A stretch of 64,000 bases of DNA from JBFJKD01 sp041600415 (GTDB taxonomy: Bacteria > Pseudomonadota > Gammaproteobacteria > Pseudomonadales > Porticoccaceae): positions 1 to 64,000 of the forward strand of contig JBFIKF010000004.1 of NCBI GenBank assembly GCA_041600415.1. Direction: 5' to 3'. Shown piece after piece: positions 52,463 through 61,567 of this stretch. The notes beneath the pieces were generated by a model, which was given only the letters and a program-made list of their open reading frames with translations, made no database searches and was not told where the DNA came from. How positions within the stretch are numbered: position 1 is the first letter of the stretch; each line of letters starts with the position of its first letter. The position numbers were made by a program, and so were the translations under genes.

Positions 52463-54748
52463 TTAGCCGGGCAGCTTAAATTGCCGTACTGATTCGGTAA
52501 GCTGTCGCGCAAAGGCGAGCAGCTTTTCAATCACCGCACCCTGCTGCTCCATTTCTTCGCCAGTTTTGGCCAACGTGGTAGTCACCTGCTCTGCCTGCCC
52601 TGCTACCACGTCAATAGTGTCTGATTGTTTTCTTGCCGATTGCGCAATCTCTCCAATTACTCCAGATAGTTCCTCGGTGGTTTTCACAGTTGCTTCCATC
52701 TGGTCCCCGGATTTTTTTGCCATCGCCGTTCCATCTACTACCTGGCTGATCGCCTTGTTCATGGCAGCCATGGTTTCCGCCGTCTCCGATTGAATATTAC
52801 TGACCAACGCGGCTATTTCCGAGGTGGACTGGCGGGACGATTCCGCAAGACGTTGCACCTCGTCTGCTACCACTGCGAATCCGCGCCCCGCATCACCCGC
52901 CGCCGCCGCCTGCATGGAGGCGTTCAACGCCAGAATATGGGTGCGTTCGGCCACATTATTAATAATTTCCACCACCGAACTAATTTCCTGGGAACGCTCG
53001 CCGAGGCGTTTAATACGCTTTTCTGTTTCGGCAATCGTTTCGCGAATATCATTCATCCCTTTACCGGTGGCCAATACTTCCTGCAGTGCATCGCTAATGG
53101 ACTCCGTGGTGCGCCGTGCCATCGAATTACAATTTTCCGCCAGGTCCGCCAGTTGGCCCACGCCGCCGGAGAGGTCATTTAACACGGCAATCGCTCCAAA
53201 TGTCATTTCACGATCCACTGCCGACGCCTCGGACACCTTAACACCCTGGTCGCGCACCGTATTGGACGCCCCCTCAACCAATTCCGCTACATCGCGTATC
53301 TCCTTCAACACTTTGGCGGTTTCGTAGGCCAGCACCTTTACCGCGTCCGATACGGGTCCAGTAATATCGTCGGCCACCGGAACCTGTACGGTAAGATCCC
53401 GCTCGCTCAGTTGCGCGGTGGCCTCCAATAGATCAATGATCGAATCATTCAGTTGCCGGTTTTCATCACTAAGTTTTTCCACCATGGCCTTAACTGCGAC
53501 TAACGTATCGCCGATTTCGTCTCCCAGCTCTGCGTCAGCGATCTCGATCGTTTCGAGTTCGCCTTTGGCAACGCCTTCGGCAACACCAATGAGTCGTTGA
53601 AATGTGGCGCGCATAAGGCGAGTCATAACTACCGCCACGGCGAGCGCGAAGGTAAGAGCAAGCAATACCACCACGGCAATCACACCGTAGGCCCTGGTAA
53701 TGGTGGCCTGAATCGGTTCCGCCTGCCCTTCCACCGCCGCATCGCCGATGCGCTCCACCTCCTCCAGCAGCGCAACCAATAACGCAGCCACGCGCTCGTA
53801 ATCCTGTAGCGTTACACGGTAGGCGTTATAGGCTTCGACGGCCGTTTTGAACTCCATTGCGTGAATATCCAGTTCGTCGGTCAACATTTCACTCACGCTG
53901 GCTTTCTGCAGGGTGACGCCGAGCTGTTCCATCAGTTCCGGATTTATCGACGCGCCTTCCTTGTCGGAACGAAAATCCCTGAACAATGCCAGACTTCCGA
54001 TGGTGGAAATATGCTCTCGCATTTTCGTCAGACTCGATGCCAGTGCCTCATCCGCTCGCGTTTTGCTGCTGCCACCGGCCACAAATATTTTGTAGGCGTC
54101 GATGCGCTGCAAAAACGCGTTCTCGATACCAGCAACTCCTTCTGCCGCTTGCCATTTTTCCCGCAGCCCACTATTCCATGAAAACTGACGGTTTGCGTTT
54201 TTTACGAACTCGCCGGTTGCCTGCTCAGCCACACGCTTGAGATTGTCCAGCAATTCTCTAAAACTATTGATGCCCGCCTGCAGGTCTGTATCGAAGGTTA
54301 CAAAACGGGCATGCGCATCCAGCATCTGATCCCGCGTGCCCTGATATTGGCTAATCGCCCCGGCAAGTGATCTCGCCACCTGCTCATCGATCAACGTAGA
54401 CTCCAGCATGCGCTCACCCGCTTCCGAGCCGAATCTGACCGCAGTTTGCAGTCGCGCTTGCGACTCAAGCAAATATTCAGCATTGCTTTTTTCACCATAC
54501 TGTTGACCACCCAGGCGATCCCCGCTTTGCGTCCAACGGACAATTTCCTGCACCGCCAGCATTTGCTCGCGCACCGCGATGGACTGCTCCATGGCACCGT
54601 CCGCCGCGTTCCAGGCATCGGTGGTCACATAATTTAAGGTCTTGGCAAGGCGATTCACACCGTACACCCCTGCGCCACCGGCAATCAGTACAAATAGTGT
54701 CAACAACAAATAACCGCCGCCCAGTTTGGTCGCGATTTTCAGTTTCAT
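52463..54748 (-). CDS. pilJ: Methyl-accepting chemotaxis protein, PilJ position
   Basis: 761 aa. TM1 at about 10-30, a long helical periplasmic domain (about 31-350), TM2 (AVVVLLALTFALAVAVVM), HAMP, then a long cytoplasmic coiled coil with the MCP hairpin ILALNASMQAAAAGDAGRGFAVVADEVQRLA. It is longer than P. aeruginosa PilJ (about 680) and I cannot confirm PilJ-type ligand repeats in the periplasmic part; Gln/Glu methylation patches are not certain. By position it is the receptor for the chemosensory array in this cluster. Confidence 0.87.
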   Translation of the reverse strand: MKLKIATKLGGGYLLLTLFVLIAGGAGVYGVNRLAKTLNYVTTDAWNAADGAMEQSIAVREQMLAVQEIVRWTQSGDRLGGQQYGEKSNAEYLLESQARLQTAVRFGSEAGERMLESTLIDEQVARSLAGAISQYQGTRDQMLDAHARFVTFDTDLQAGINSFRELLDNLKRVAEQATGEFVKNANRQFSWNSGLREKWQAAEGVAGIENAFLQRIDAYKIFVAGGSSKTRADEALASSLTKMREHISTIGSLALFRDFRSDKEGASINPELMEQLGVTLQKASVSEMLTDELDIHAMEFKTAVEAYNAYRVTLQDYERVAALLVALLEEVERIGDAAVEGQAEPIQATITRAYGVIAVVVLLALTFALAVAVVMTRLMRATFQRLIGVAEGVAKGELETIEIADAELGDEIGDTLVAVKAMVEKLSDENRQLNDSIIDLLEATAQLSERDLTVQVPVADDITGPVSDAVKVLAYETAKVLKEIRDVAELVEGASNTVRDQGVKVSEASAVDREMTFGAIAVLNDLSGGVGQLADLAENCNSMARRTTESISDALQEVLATGKGMNDIRETIAETEKRIKRLGERSQEISSVVEIINNVAERTHILALNASMQAAAAGDAGRGFAVVADEVQRLAESSRQSTSEIAALVSNIQSETAETMAAMNKAISQVVDGTAMAKKSGDQMEATVKTTEELSGVIGEIAQSARKQSDTIDVVAGQAEQVTTTLAKTGEEMEQQGAVIEKLLAFARQLTESVRQFKLPG

Positions 54749-54814
54749 AGTTATCGCCTTACTCAGTCTCGCATTAATAAATCCAGGATTCGCTCAGCAC
54801 CGGAATCGCTACAA

Positions 54815-55342
54815 TTATTGACCGACTTGCTCCTGTAGTGATTCAAAAAATCCCGCCAAATCCCAGTCGAGCCATACCCCCTGCGCATCGTAGGCCCCCC
54901 GTGCAAATGGCCGTAGCGCCGGTGGCAATGGCGGAATTATCGGTAGTTTATCCGGCGCCGCAATGACCACCCGGCGCGGCAATTGATCCAGCAATACGCC
55001 GACTGCGTTGCCGCCATCGCCAATCACCAAAAACATGCGTTGCTGCGCAGGTTCAATACCCAGCAAGCGATGTAAATCGAACAGCGGCACTATTTTCCCG
55101 CGTAGATTGGCCATGCCGTACAGCACTGCAGAGGTATTCGGCAAACGACAACTGTTAATACTTTCCAGCACTTCGGAAATTTTTTCTTTAGGCAACAGCA
55201 AGCCTATTTCGCCAATGACGAAGCCGTGAAAGGTGCCTTGTAATACGCTCTTGTCGGGAGTAATCGTCGGCGCACTGGCCAGCACAAACTCTTTTTGCAG
55301 AGCTTCGCTGGGAGCCACCAATCGCGATTCTTGATTTTCCAC
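54815..55342 (-). CDS. pilI: CheW-type coupling protein PilI
   Basis: 175 aa, GTG start 11 nt after the PilH stop. CheW domain: FVIGEIGLLLPKEKISEVLE, LYGMANLRGKIVPLFDLHRLLG, FLVIGDGGNAVGVLLDQLPRRV. It would link the PilJ-like receptor to the ChpA-like kinase. The order pilG-pilH-pilI-pilJ is that of the P. aeruginosa Pil-Chp operon. Confidence 0.87.
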   Translation of the reverse strand: MENQESRLVAPSEALQKEFVLASAPTITPDKSVLQGTFHGFVIGEIGLLLPKEKISEVLESINSCRLPNTSAVLYGMANLRGKIVPLFDLHRLLGIEPAQQRMFLVIGDGGNAVGVLLDQLPRRVVIAAPDKLPIIPPLPPALRPFARGAYDAQGVWLDWDLAGFFESLQEQVGQ

Positions 55343-55353
55343 AGAGTGCCCAG

Positions 55354-55716
55354 TCAGTATTTTTCCAGTTCCGCAGCGATTTCCTGCGCGCTATAGGGTT
55401 TTGAAATGACGCCGTGGGCGCCGTGACGATCCGCCCAGATACAATCAAATCGCTGATTTTTTGAACTTACCATCACCACCGGGATGTGGCTGGTGTCCGC
55501 ATGTTCGCGAATGGCCTGACAGGCGCCATAGCCATCCATCTCGTCCATGACTATATCCAGAAAAATCAGGTCGGGAAGCTCGCTGGCGGCCTGCGCCACA
55601 GCTTCTCGCCCGGAAGTGGCAGTCAATACCACGCGGCCTGTCGCCGCCACCATGGATCGAATATTTTCTAGTTCCGCCGGCGAATCATCCACCACCAGGA
55701 CTTTCGCAACTGCCAT
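55354..55716 (-). CDS. pilH: Single-domain response regulator PilH
   Basis: 120 aa from the ATG at 55714-55716, preceded by GAGGGTGAG. Acid pair Asp10/Asp11, phospho-Asp54 in LIFLDIVMDEMDGY, Ser84 (MVSSKN) and Lys106 (ISKPYS). Length and order fit PilH, which in P. aeruginosa affects retraction and acts as a phosphate sink or antagonist of PilG. A close paralogue is at 47616. Confidence 0.88.
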   Translation of the reverse strand: MAVAKVLVVDDSPAELENIRSMVAATGRVVLTATSGREAVAQAASELPDLIFLDIVMDEMDGYGACQAIREHADTSHIPVVMVSSKNQRFDCIWADRHGAHGVISKPYSAQEIAAELEKY

Positions 55717-55782
55717 TTTAATCTCACCCTCATAATGTTTTTCCGCACAGCCCACGCGTCGATACTGGCGGCTCAGCACGCT

Positions 55783-56499
55783 TTAAAAGCGCTGCAATAT
55801 ATCCTTCAGGGTCTCGTCTTTGGGAGGCTTTACCACGTAGTCGTCACACCCCGACATCGTGCCGCGCACTTTATCAAACGGCGAGTTTTTGCTGGTCAAC
55901 ATCACCACCGCCGTCTCGGGCCGCACCGTTTTCACCCACTTACAAACTTTGTACCCGTTCATATCGTCCATCATAACGTCGAGGAAAATCAGGTCATAAG
56001 CCGTTTCCTTGACCCGATCCACCGCCTCGGCACCGGATTCTGCAAAATTCAAACTGAGTTCACCGTCCGCCAACAACGGCAGTTTTTGTTCCATGTATTT
56101 ACGCACCGGGAAACTGTCGTCCACCACCAGAATTTTTTTAATGCCGCCGGTGGTTGCCACCACCACTTCGCGTTCGGTGGATATGGTGGTTTTCAGGCTG
56201 TCGATAAGGCGTCGCATTGCCAACGGACGCTTCATGGTGATCGCGTCAATATCGGGCGCCTCGCCACTGTAAATGACAATGGGTACCACATCGCCATGCG
56301 CAGCGCTGAAAGCCTGCCATGCGCCCAGAGCTTCTGCATCATCGGCATTTACAAACAGCAGATTGGCCTCACTTTTTTGCTCGGCATCAATCAATTCAAA
56401 CTTACCCTTCAGCTCAGGCGCCAGTTTGAGAATACTGCTAATCACCGCCACGTCCTTGTCATCGACACCGATGCAGGATATTTTGATTATGTCGTTCAA
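55783..56499 (-). CDS. pilG: PilG-like response regulator with an N-terminal extra domain
   Basis: 238 aa; TTG start with GGAGG 7 nt upstream. Residues 1 to about 112 form an unusual alpha/beta domain (KISCIGVDDKDVAVISSILKL... VIYSGE) that looks like a receiver but lacks the aspartate/lysine set; residues about 121-238 are a full receiver (Asp127/128, phospho-Asp174 in LIFLDVMMDDMNGYKVC, Thr202, Lys224). P. aeruginosa PilG is only the receiver (about 135 aa). First gene of the cluster, so it is likely the output regulator for the type IV pilus extension motor. Confidence 0.82.
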   Translation of the reverse strand: MNDIIKISCIGVDDKDVAVISSILKLAPELKGKFELIDAEQKSEANLLFVNADDAEALGAWQAFSAAHGDVVPIVIYSGEAPDIDAITMKRPLAMRRLIDSLKTTISTEREVVVATTGGIKKILVVDDSFPVRKYMEQKLPLLADGELSLNFAESGAEAVDRVKETAYDLIFLDVMMDDMNGYKVCKWVKTVRPETAVVMLTSKNSPFDKVRGTMSGCDDYVVKPPKDETLKDILQRF

Positions 56500-56764
56500 G
56501 CGACCACCTCCGTCATGTTCACGATATAGCGTCAGTCACACTGAAAACTTTAGTTCCAGTCGATTTACCACGGTCAAGCAACTAAATTTCTTCAGCAGGA
56601 AAATGCACCTGATCTAACGCCTTGATTTTACTTATTAAATCTTTTTAATCAATCACTTACGAATGAAATTTATACTCTTTTCAACCTTTGCCGTCAACGC
56701 CGCTGTGTGCTCACTCGACAATGCTTGCAACGCAACGTCAGTGCGAATACTCGGTTTTGGTGCT

Positions 56765-57397
56765 TCAGGCGTCGATAATACCCTCGCGCACGGCCAGGCG
56801 AGTCATCTCTACCGCACTGTGCAGCTGCAGTTTTTCCATAATATTGCTGCGGTGATTGTTTACGGTTTTGGGGCTCAGACTAAGGGTATCCGCGATATCC
56901 TTGACCGAAGCACCCTCCGCCAACATGCGAAACACCTGAAATTCGCGGGTCGATAAGCTGTTTAGCTCGGTACCGCCGGCATCACCGGCCGCTTCGAGGG
57001 CGATATCGGAGCTAAAATAACGCTCTCCCTTCATCACCGCGGCAATCGCTTTAGCCAGCTCTTCGGGCCCGCAATTTTTGCTCAGGTAACCCCGCGCACC
57101 CATCTCTATCGCTCGGGTTACGAAAGAGGGATCGTTGTACATGCTCAGGACAATAATGCACGATGTTTCGTCGCTGGCGCGTAATCTGCGAATCCCTTCC
57201 AGCCCACCAATACCCGGCATGGACATATCAATCACTACCACGTCAGGTTTCTTTTCCCGATAAATACGATAAGCCGCCTCCGCGGAATCGGATTCGATAA
57301 CGACAAAACCATCGACCCGCTCGAGCAAATAGCGAAAACCCGCACGCACTACAGAGTGGTCGTCAACTAGTAATACCGAGACAGTTGCGTCGGCCAT
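56765..57397 (-). CDS. NarL/FixJ-family response regulator with LuxR-type HTH
   Basis: 210 aa. Receiver domain with Asp12/Asp13, phospho-Asp57 in VVVIDMSMPGIGG and Lys107 in YLSKN; C-terminal LuxR HTH (LSTREFQVFRMLAEGASVKD... LSLSPKTVNNHRSNIMEKL). It reads as a UvrY/GacA-type activator. The upstream kinase gene ends 11 nt before it on the same strand, so they form an operon and a likely signalling pair. Confidence 0.92.
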   Translation of the reverse strand: MADATVSVLLVDDHSVVRAGFRYLLERVDGFVVIESDSAEAAYRIYREKKPDVVVIDMSMPGIGGLEGIRRLRASDETSCIIVLSMYNDPSFVTRAIEMGARGYLSKNCGPEELAKAIAAVMKGERYFSSDIALEAAGDAGGTELNSLSTREFQVFRMLAEGASVKDIADTLSLSPKTVNNHRSNIMEKLQLHSAVEMTRLAVREGIIDA

Positions 57398-57408
57398 ATT
57401 GCGTCCGG

Positions 57409-58080
57409 CTATTCCATAGGAAAATCGAAGGTCAGTGTTATATGCTCTTGTTGCGACGTATCTTCACTCAACACGCACTCTCCACCTAATGCCTGCACGC
57501 TGCGGACTAGTCCCAGCAACAAAGGATGTCGCTCAAACTGTGGCCCTGTGGCCGCGCCATTGTGCTCTACCGACAACGTCGTGCGGCCGGTGGTCTCCGC
57601 AGCTACCGTTAATTTGACTTTATTAACGCCACTGGCGTGGCGATTAACGCAGGTTAGCAGCGTGCGCGTAAAACGCAAGAGCAGGGCCCTCACCCAGTTT
57701 GGCAAGGAATCAATTTGAGTTCCGCCAATGAATGCCAATGCAATGCGCTTTTGCTCAAAGCGCAGGTATTGCAATAAGCCCTGTATATGTTCTGCAAACG
57801 GTGCCTCCGACGCGATTCCCGTGTCGAGTTCCCGCATCAAATCGTAAGCCGCGATATAGGTACCTTCGATCATCTCCTTGACGGCGTCCGCCATATCGCG
57901 AATATCGTCAAGGGACTCACCGTCACGCATTTGCGCAACCGCAACGGCAAAACTTTTGGCCGCCACCAGCGACTGGCCAAATTCATCGTGTAACAGACGC
58001 GATATCGCTTTTTGTTCCGCTTGCTGCGCACCGACAACCCGCGCCAGCCACGCCGTATTAATCCCATTTGATTGTTTCAC
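57409..58080 (-). CDS. Sensorless soluble histidine kinase (HisKA_3 type)
   Basis: About 223 aa. GTG at 58078-58080 is chosen because AGGTGG lies 5 nt upstream; a GTG three codons earlier is possible. HisKA_3 motif AEQKAISRLLHDEFGQSL, with the phospho-His in LLHDE (His31 in this count), then a dimerisation helix and an ATPase-like part. There is no membrane segment and no PAS or GAF domain. The ATPase is degenerate: the D of the DNG motif is His (VEHNGAATG), and the N-box is weak. It may be a phosphotransfer partner rather than an active kinase. Confidence 0.75.
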   Translation of the reverse strand: MKQSNGINTAWLARVVGAQQAEQKAISRLLHDEFGQSLVAAKSFAVAVAQMRDGESLDDIRDMADAVKEMIEGTYIAAYDLMRELDTGIASEAPFAEHIQGLLQYLRFEQKRIALAFIGGTQIDSLPNWVRALLLRFTRTLLTCVNRHASGVNKVKLTVAAETTGRTTLSVEHNGAATGPQFERHPLLLGLVRSVQALGGECVLSEDTSQQEHITLTFDFPME

Positions 58081-58422
58081 GTTTACCACCTGTTTTCGGT
58101 ACCTGCCACTCTTGTTATGTCGAGTTTGGGCCGATCTTACCGATAAACCCCCCCGTTATGAAGAACAACATCGCCAGAGGCCTGTTTCGACAGACCAACT
58201 GCAACGTCAAATCTCACAATACGCCCCTTATTATCGCCTGCTATGCGCGCAATAAAACGTAACCAGCCCCGCTTGTGGAGGTTCCCCGAGGTCCCGTTGG
58301 GTACCGACCATTGAATCTTTATTTTCGTACTGCCGTCGGCAGCGACGTTCGACACTCGCGGGTCAGCGATAATCATCCCCCCCTGGTAAGCTGTCGGCAT
58401 TCGTATGCCTCACCGCACACTG
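58081..58422. other. 342-bp gap between the kinase and thioredoxin-like genes
   Basis: Holds one possible small gene (58137-58400, described separately). No terminator hairpin or RNA gene was recognised. Confidence 0.45.
58137..58400 (-). CDS. Possible small hypothetical protein, 87 aa
   Basis: Open frame with ATG at 58398-58400 and GAGG 7 nt upstream. The product (MPTAYQGGMIIADPRVSNVA...) has no recognised family, no membrane segment and mixed composition, so it could be chance. It ends 56 nt before the GTG of the histidine kinase gene, on the same strand. Confidence 0.25.
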   Translation of the reverse strand: MPTAYQGGMIIADPRVSNVAADGSTKIKIQWSVPNGTSGNLHKRGWLRFIARIAGDNKGRIVRFDVAVGLSKQASGDVVLHNGGVYR

Positions 58423-60003
58423 TTACTCGGTTTTCAAAAACTCCTGACAAAAGGCGGTTGCCGGAGATGCCGCCGCCTCCGTCTGGCATAGCGGCATCAA
58501 TGTTGCTCTGAACGCCGTGAGTACCGCGGGTTGCTCAAAAAATTCATTCCACTCCACCAACGCTGTACCGAGTTGTTCCAGGCGCTGACGATTGCGCTGA
58601 AAGAGCGGCGCATCCTGTTGTGCCAGTTCCGACAGCACCGCAACACCGGTCTCTTCGATCCGTGCGGTATCTTCAGGAGACATTTTTAACAGCCCCTGCA
58701 GATAGTTTACGCCCCACTGAAAACGCGTCGCGGAACCGGTCGCCGCGCGCCAGGCGCGCTCCAGCCACGCCAAAGCTTCATCTTCCCGACCGGCCTTTTC
58801 CGCAATATTGGCCAGCTCCAGCATAAAATAATACGGCGACTGGGACTTTTCCATTTCTGCCAGCAGCAAGTCGCTGGCCTGGCGTTCCAGGCCTGCCGCG
58901 TAAAGCACATCCCACGCCACACTGATCACCACATGGCGTTCATAGGTTGTCGTCGCCTGTTTGTCCGCTGCGTCAACTTGTTGTTGCACCCTGCCAATTA
59001 ACTCCGGTTCATACCCGGCAAAAGAATGCGCCAACCGCGCAAGCTGTAGCTCCCCGTAAAGTGTGGCAAGACGATCCGCAAGCGCCACATCGGAGTCCAC
59101 GCTCAGGCTCCGTAGTCGATCGAGCCAACGCCGCCGCAAACTTTCCCGTTCCGCCCCTGAACTGGTCAACGTGGCAACGATATCTCCGGCCTGATAAATC
59201 AGCGGCTCGATGTTTGCAATGGATAACGCGCGATCATTGAGTACGGTTGCGACTAACTGTTGGTACTCGTCAATTTTGGCAAGTGCAGATTCCTGGCTGC
59301 GATCTGCCATCAACCAGGCATTCAGCGCCGCCATACCCAGACGACTGTTCACCACTGCGCCGGTGTCGTCACAAATTTCCAACAATCGGGTAAACACCGC
59401 CAGTGGGTCCCTGCCCGCCAGCACTTGCCCATTATCCTGCGCCCAGCTATACCAGGCCAACAACTGACAATCGTCTGCCGAAAGGGCCTCTCCGTTCACC
59501 GCCGCCGCCACCAGCACTGTGGCTGGACGCAACTGTTCGAGGGACAGCGCAAGCACCCGCAGATAATGATCGAGATTAATGCCCCCAGGAATTCGGGTTA
59601 ACTCCTCACCGGCCGGATTAAACACAATCACCGTCGGATAACCCATCACGCCAAGCTGCTCGCCAATTTGTTGCGCACGGGGGGTGTCGCCATCGAGATA
59701 CACCGGAACAAACAGACGGCTTTGTTCGATAAATTCGCGCTGCTCGAACACCGTGGCCTTGAGCTGGTTGCAGGGCGGGCACCAGTCGGCGCCCCAATAC
59801 AGAAACACCGGCTTGTTCACCGTTTTAGCGTAGGCAAAAGCTTCTTCTACCGAACCGACGAACCAATGAATGCCGGTTGCCGACCCATCGCTTTCCTCCG
59901 CCGGCGGGTGTTTGTCCCCTGCCCCGCAACCGGTAAGCAGCAACAGCAGCATTAGCTGCAGCCACCACTGGCAAGACAAATTGTCGAGTGCCCCGTTAAT
60001 CAT
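58423..60003 (-). CDS. Thioredoxin-domain lipoprotein with long helical C-terminal region
   Basis: 526 aa from the ATG at 60001-60003, which overlaps the end of the AI-2E family gene by 8 nt. Signal peptide with lipobox LLLTGC (Cys26), so an envelope lipoprotein. Residues about 45-160 are a thioredoxin fold with WCPPC (Cys75/Cys78) and cis-Pro in VMGYPTVIVF; the rest (165-526) is helical, TPR-like, and not recognised. It is likely a periplasmic disulfide reductase or a DsbD/TlpA-like factor. A long C-terminal extension of this sort is uncommon for small TlpA proteins. Confidence 0.82.
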   Translation of the reverse strand: MINGALDNLSCQWWLQLMLLLLLTGCGAGDKHPPAEESDGSATGIHWFVGSVEEAFAYAKTVNKPVFLYWGADWCPPCNQLKATVFEQREFIEQSRLFVPVYLDGDTPRAQQIGEQLGVMGYPTVIVFNPAGEELTRIPGGINLDHYLRVLALSLEQLRPATVLVAAAVNGEALSADDCQLLAWYSWAQDNGQVLAGRDPLAVFTRLLEICDDTGAVVNSRLGMAALNAWLMADRSQESALAKIDEYQQLVATVLNDRALSIANIEPLIYQAGDIVATLTSSGAERESLRRRWLDRLRSLSVDSDVALADRLATLYGELQLARLAHSFAGYEPELIGRVQQQVDAADKQATTTYERHVVISVAWDVLYAAGLERQASDLLLAEMEKSQSPYYFMLELANIAEKAGREDEALAWLERAWRAATGSATRFQWGVNYLQGLLKMSPEDTARIEETGVAVLSELAQQDAPLFQRNRQRLEQLGTALVEWNEFFEQPAVLTAFRATLMPLCQTEAAASPATAFCQEFLKTE

Positions 60004-61084
60004 CTCTGGAATACGTTGTGTCGTGAATTGCCGTCGGTTCACTCTGTTCACTATCGGGTTCGGGCGCCACCTTGCCCGCACCCAGCATAATGCCCAGCCA
60101 GCGAGTTTGCGGGTCGTTTTCCAGGGCGATCTTGACCAGTATCGTCAGCGGAATGGACAACAGCATGCCTACCGGGCCCAGCACCCAACCCCAGAATACC
60201 AACGATAAAAATACCACCAGCGGCGACAAATTCAAGCCGCGCCCCATCAGCCGTGGTTCGAGAATATTACCGAATACAACATTGATAACCACATAACCAA
60301 TCGCCACCAATCCGGCCGACCACGGATTGAGCTGGATTAACGCTAACAGCACCGCGGGCACTGCCGCGAGAATCGAACCGATAGTGGGTACAAAATTCAA
60401 CAAAAATGCCAGCAGCCCCCACATCACCGCATAATCGACGCCGAGTAGCCACAGCCACACCACCACCAGTGCGCCAGTGGCCAGACTCAATAATGTTTTG
60501 ATCGTTAGATACCGATTAACACTGTGAATAAATGTTTCCAGTCCCGCCAGTGATTCGGACGAGCCGCGTGCGGTTCGCAATTTATCGCGAAACCCGGTTT
60601 CCTCCGTCAAAATGAAAATAACTGTGAGCAAAATCAAAAAAGCATTGGTCATCACATTGCCAAATGATGCGAGCGTATTGCCCGCCAGTTGCATCACTGC
60701 ACTGGGGTTAAAACTTTCCCGCCACTGATTGCCATCGAATACCAGGCCCCGCTCCGCAAGCCATTGCTGCACCACCACGCTCATCCCCTGCAAACGAGTC
60801 TGGTAGGCCGGCAACTCTTCGCGAAAATCGCGAATGGATGCGCCCACCACCGCGCCGATCAACATTCCCACCAGCACCACCGCCAGCACAATCAGCAGAA
60901 TGGCCACGCTATTCGGCACCCGTTTCGATTTAAGCCACGTCAGGATCGGAAAACAGATCAGTGCGATAAACACTGACAACAAAAATGGCACCAACAAAGG
61001 CTCCGCCATTTTCATGCCGGCAATCACCACCACAAAAGCCGCAAACAGCAACACAAACTTTGCTACCGCAGAAACATTATCCAT
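59996..61084 (-). CDS. AI-2E family transporter (PerM/YdiK type)
   Basis: 362 aa. Helices at the N-terminus (LLFAAFVVVIAGMKMAEPLLVPFLLSVFIALI), a soluble segment (about 85-150), then the C-terminal helices with the conserved NFVPTIGSILAAVPAVLLALIQ and LVFWGWVLGPVGMLLSIPLTI. Despite the family name, most members are not shown to move autoinducer-2; some act as Na+/H+ antiporters or have unknown substrates. It overlaps the lipoprotein gene by 8 nt. Confidence 0.87.
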   Translation of the reverse strand: MDNVSAVAKFVLLFAAFVVVIAGMKMAEPLLVPFLLSVFIALICFPILTWLKSKRVPNSVAILLIVLAVVLVGMLIGAVVGASIRDFREELPAYQTRLQGMSVVVQQWLAERGLVFDGNQWRESFNPSAVMQLAGNTLASFGNVMTNAFLILLTVIFILTEETGFRDKLRTARGSSESLAGLETFIHSVNRYLTIKTLLSLATGALVVVWLWLLGVDYAVMWGLLAFLLNFVPTIGSILAAVPAVLLALIQLNPWSAGLVAIGYVVINVVFGNILEPRLMGRGLNLSPLVVFLSLVFWGWVLGPVGMLLSIPLTILVKIALENDPQTRWLGIMLGAGKVAPEPDSEQSEPTAIHDTTYSRDD

Positions 61085-61117
61085 CGCACTTATTTCCTTC
61101 CTTAACAGATTTTATTT

Positions 61118-61504
61118 TTACTTGCTTGCTTCGCGCTGATAACCTTTCTCTGGAGAATTTATCAGCGGGGTTGTCTCCACCTCGGGGGCTAACTCTTTTA
61201 ATAAACACTCAAGCCTGGCAATCCCCTGTGTGGAAAAAAGCAAGCCTGGGCCACCGGTAAATTCGGTTTGTGCAATCGTTATGCAGCGCTCCTGAATGTC
61301 CCGCAACAAGGCATCGTGGCGAATGGGTATGGCCACAAAAACATCCCAATCCTGCCGGGTGGCGCGACCACTCACCAGCAACCGCAGCAGGCTCACAATA
61401 TTTTCCCGCTGGAGTCGATATACCGGCGTTCCCACCCTGATAAACACCCACATAGCCACCAGCACCACCGCCAATGTTAATGCGAGGGTCAGCACATAAC
61501 TCAT
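61118..61504 (-). CDS. Small membrane-anchored hypothetical protein
   Basis: 128 aa. One N-terminal helix (YVLTLALTLAVVLVAMWVFIRV), then a soluble domain of about 100 residues with RENIVSLLRLLVSGRATRQDWDVF and IRHDALLRDIQERCITI. I recall similar proteins of unknown function in gammaproteobacteria. It lies between the TauE-like and AI-2E-like genes, all on the minus strand. An imperfect direct repeat covers its start (61500-61548). Confidence 0.65.
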   Translation of the reverse strand: MSYVLTLALTLAVVLVAMWVFIRVGTPVYRLQRENIVSLLRLLVSGRATRQDWDVFVAIPIRHDALLRDIQERCITIAQTEFTGGPGLLFSTQGIARLECLLKELAPEVETTPLINSPEKGYQREASK

Positions 61505-61548
61505 ATGAACACGCTCATGTAGACACCCTCATATGGACAAGCTCATAG
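61500..61548. repeat. Two imperfect 21-bp direct repeats, 28-bp period
   Basis: CTCATATGAACACGCTCATGT (61500-61520; 17 of 21 bases shared) and the copy at 61528-61548. The first overlaps the start codon of the small membrane protein gene. Could be chance or a small regulatory repeat. Confidence 0.4.
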
Positions 61549-61567
61549 CAATCCGCTCCCGACAAAC

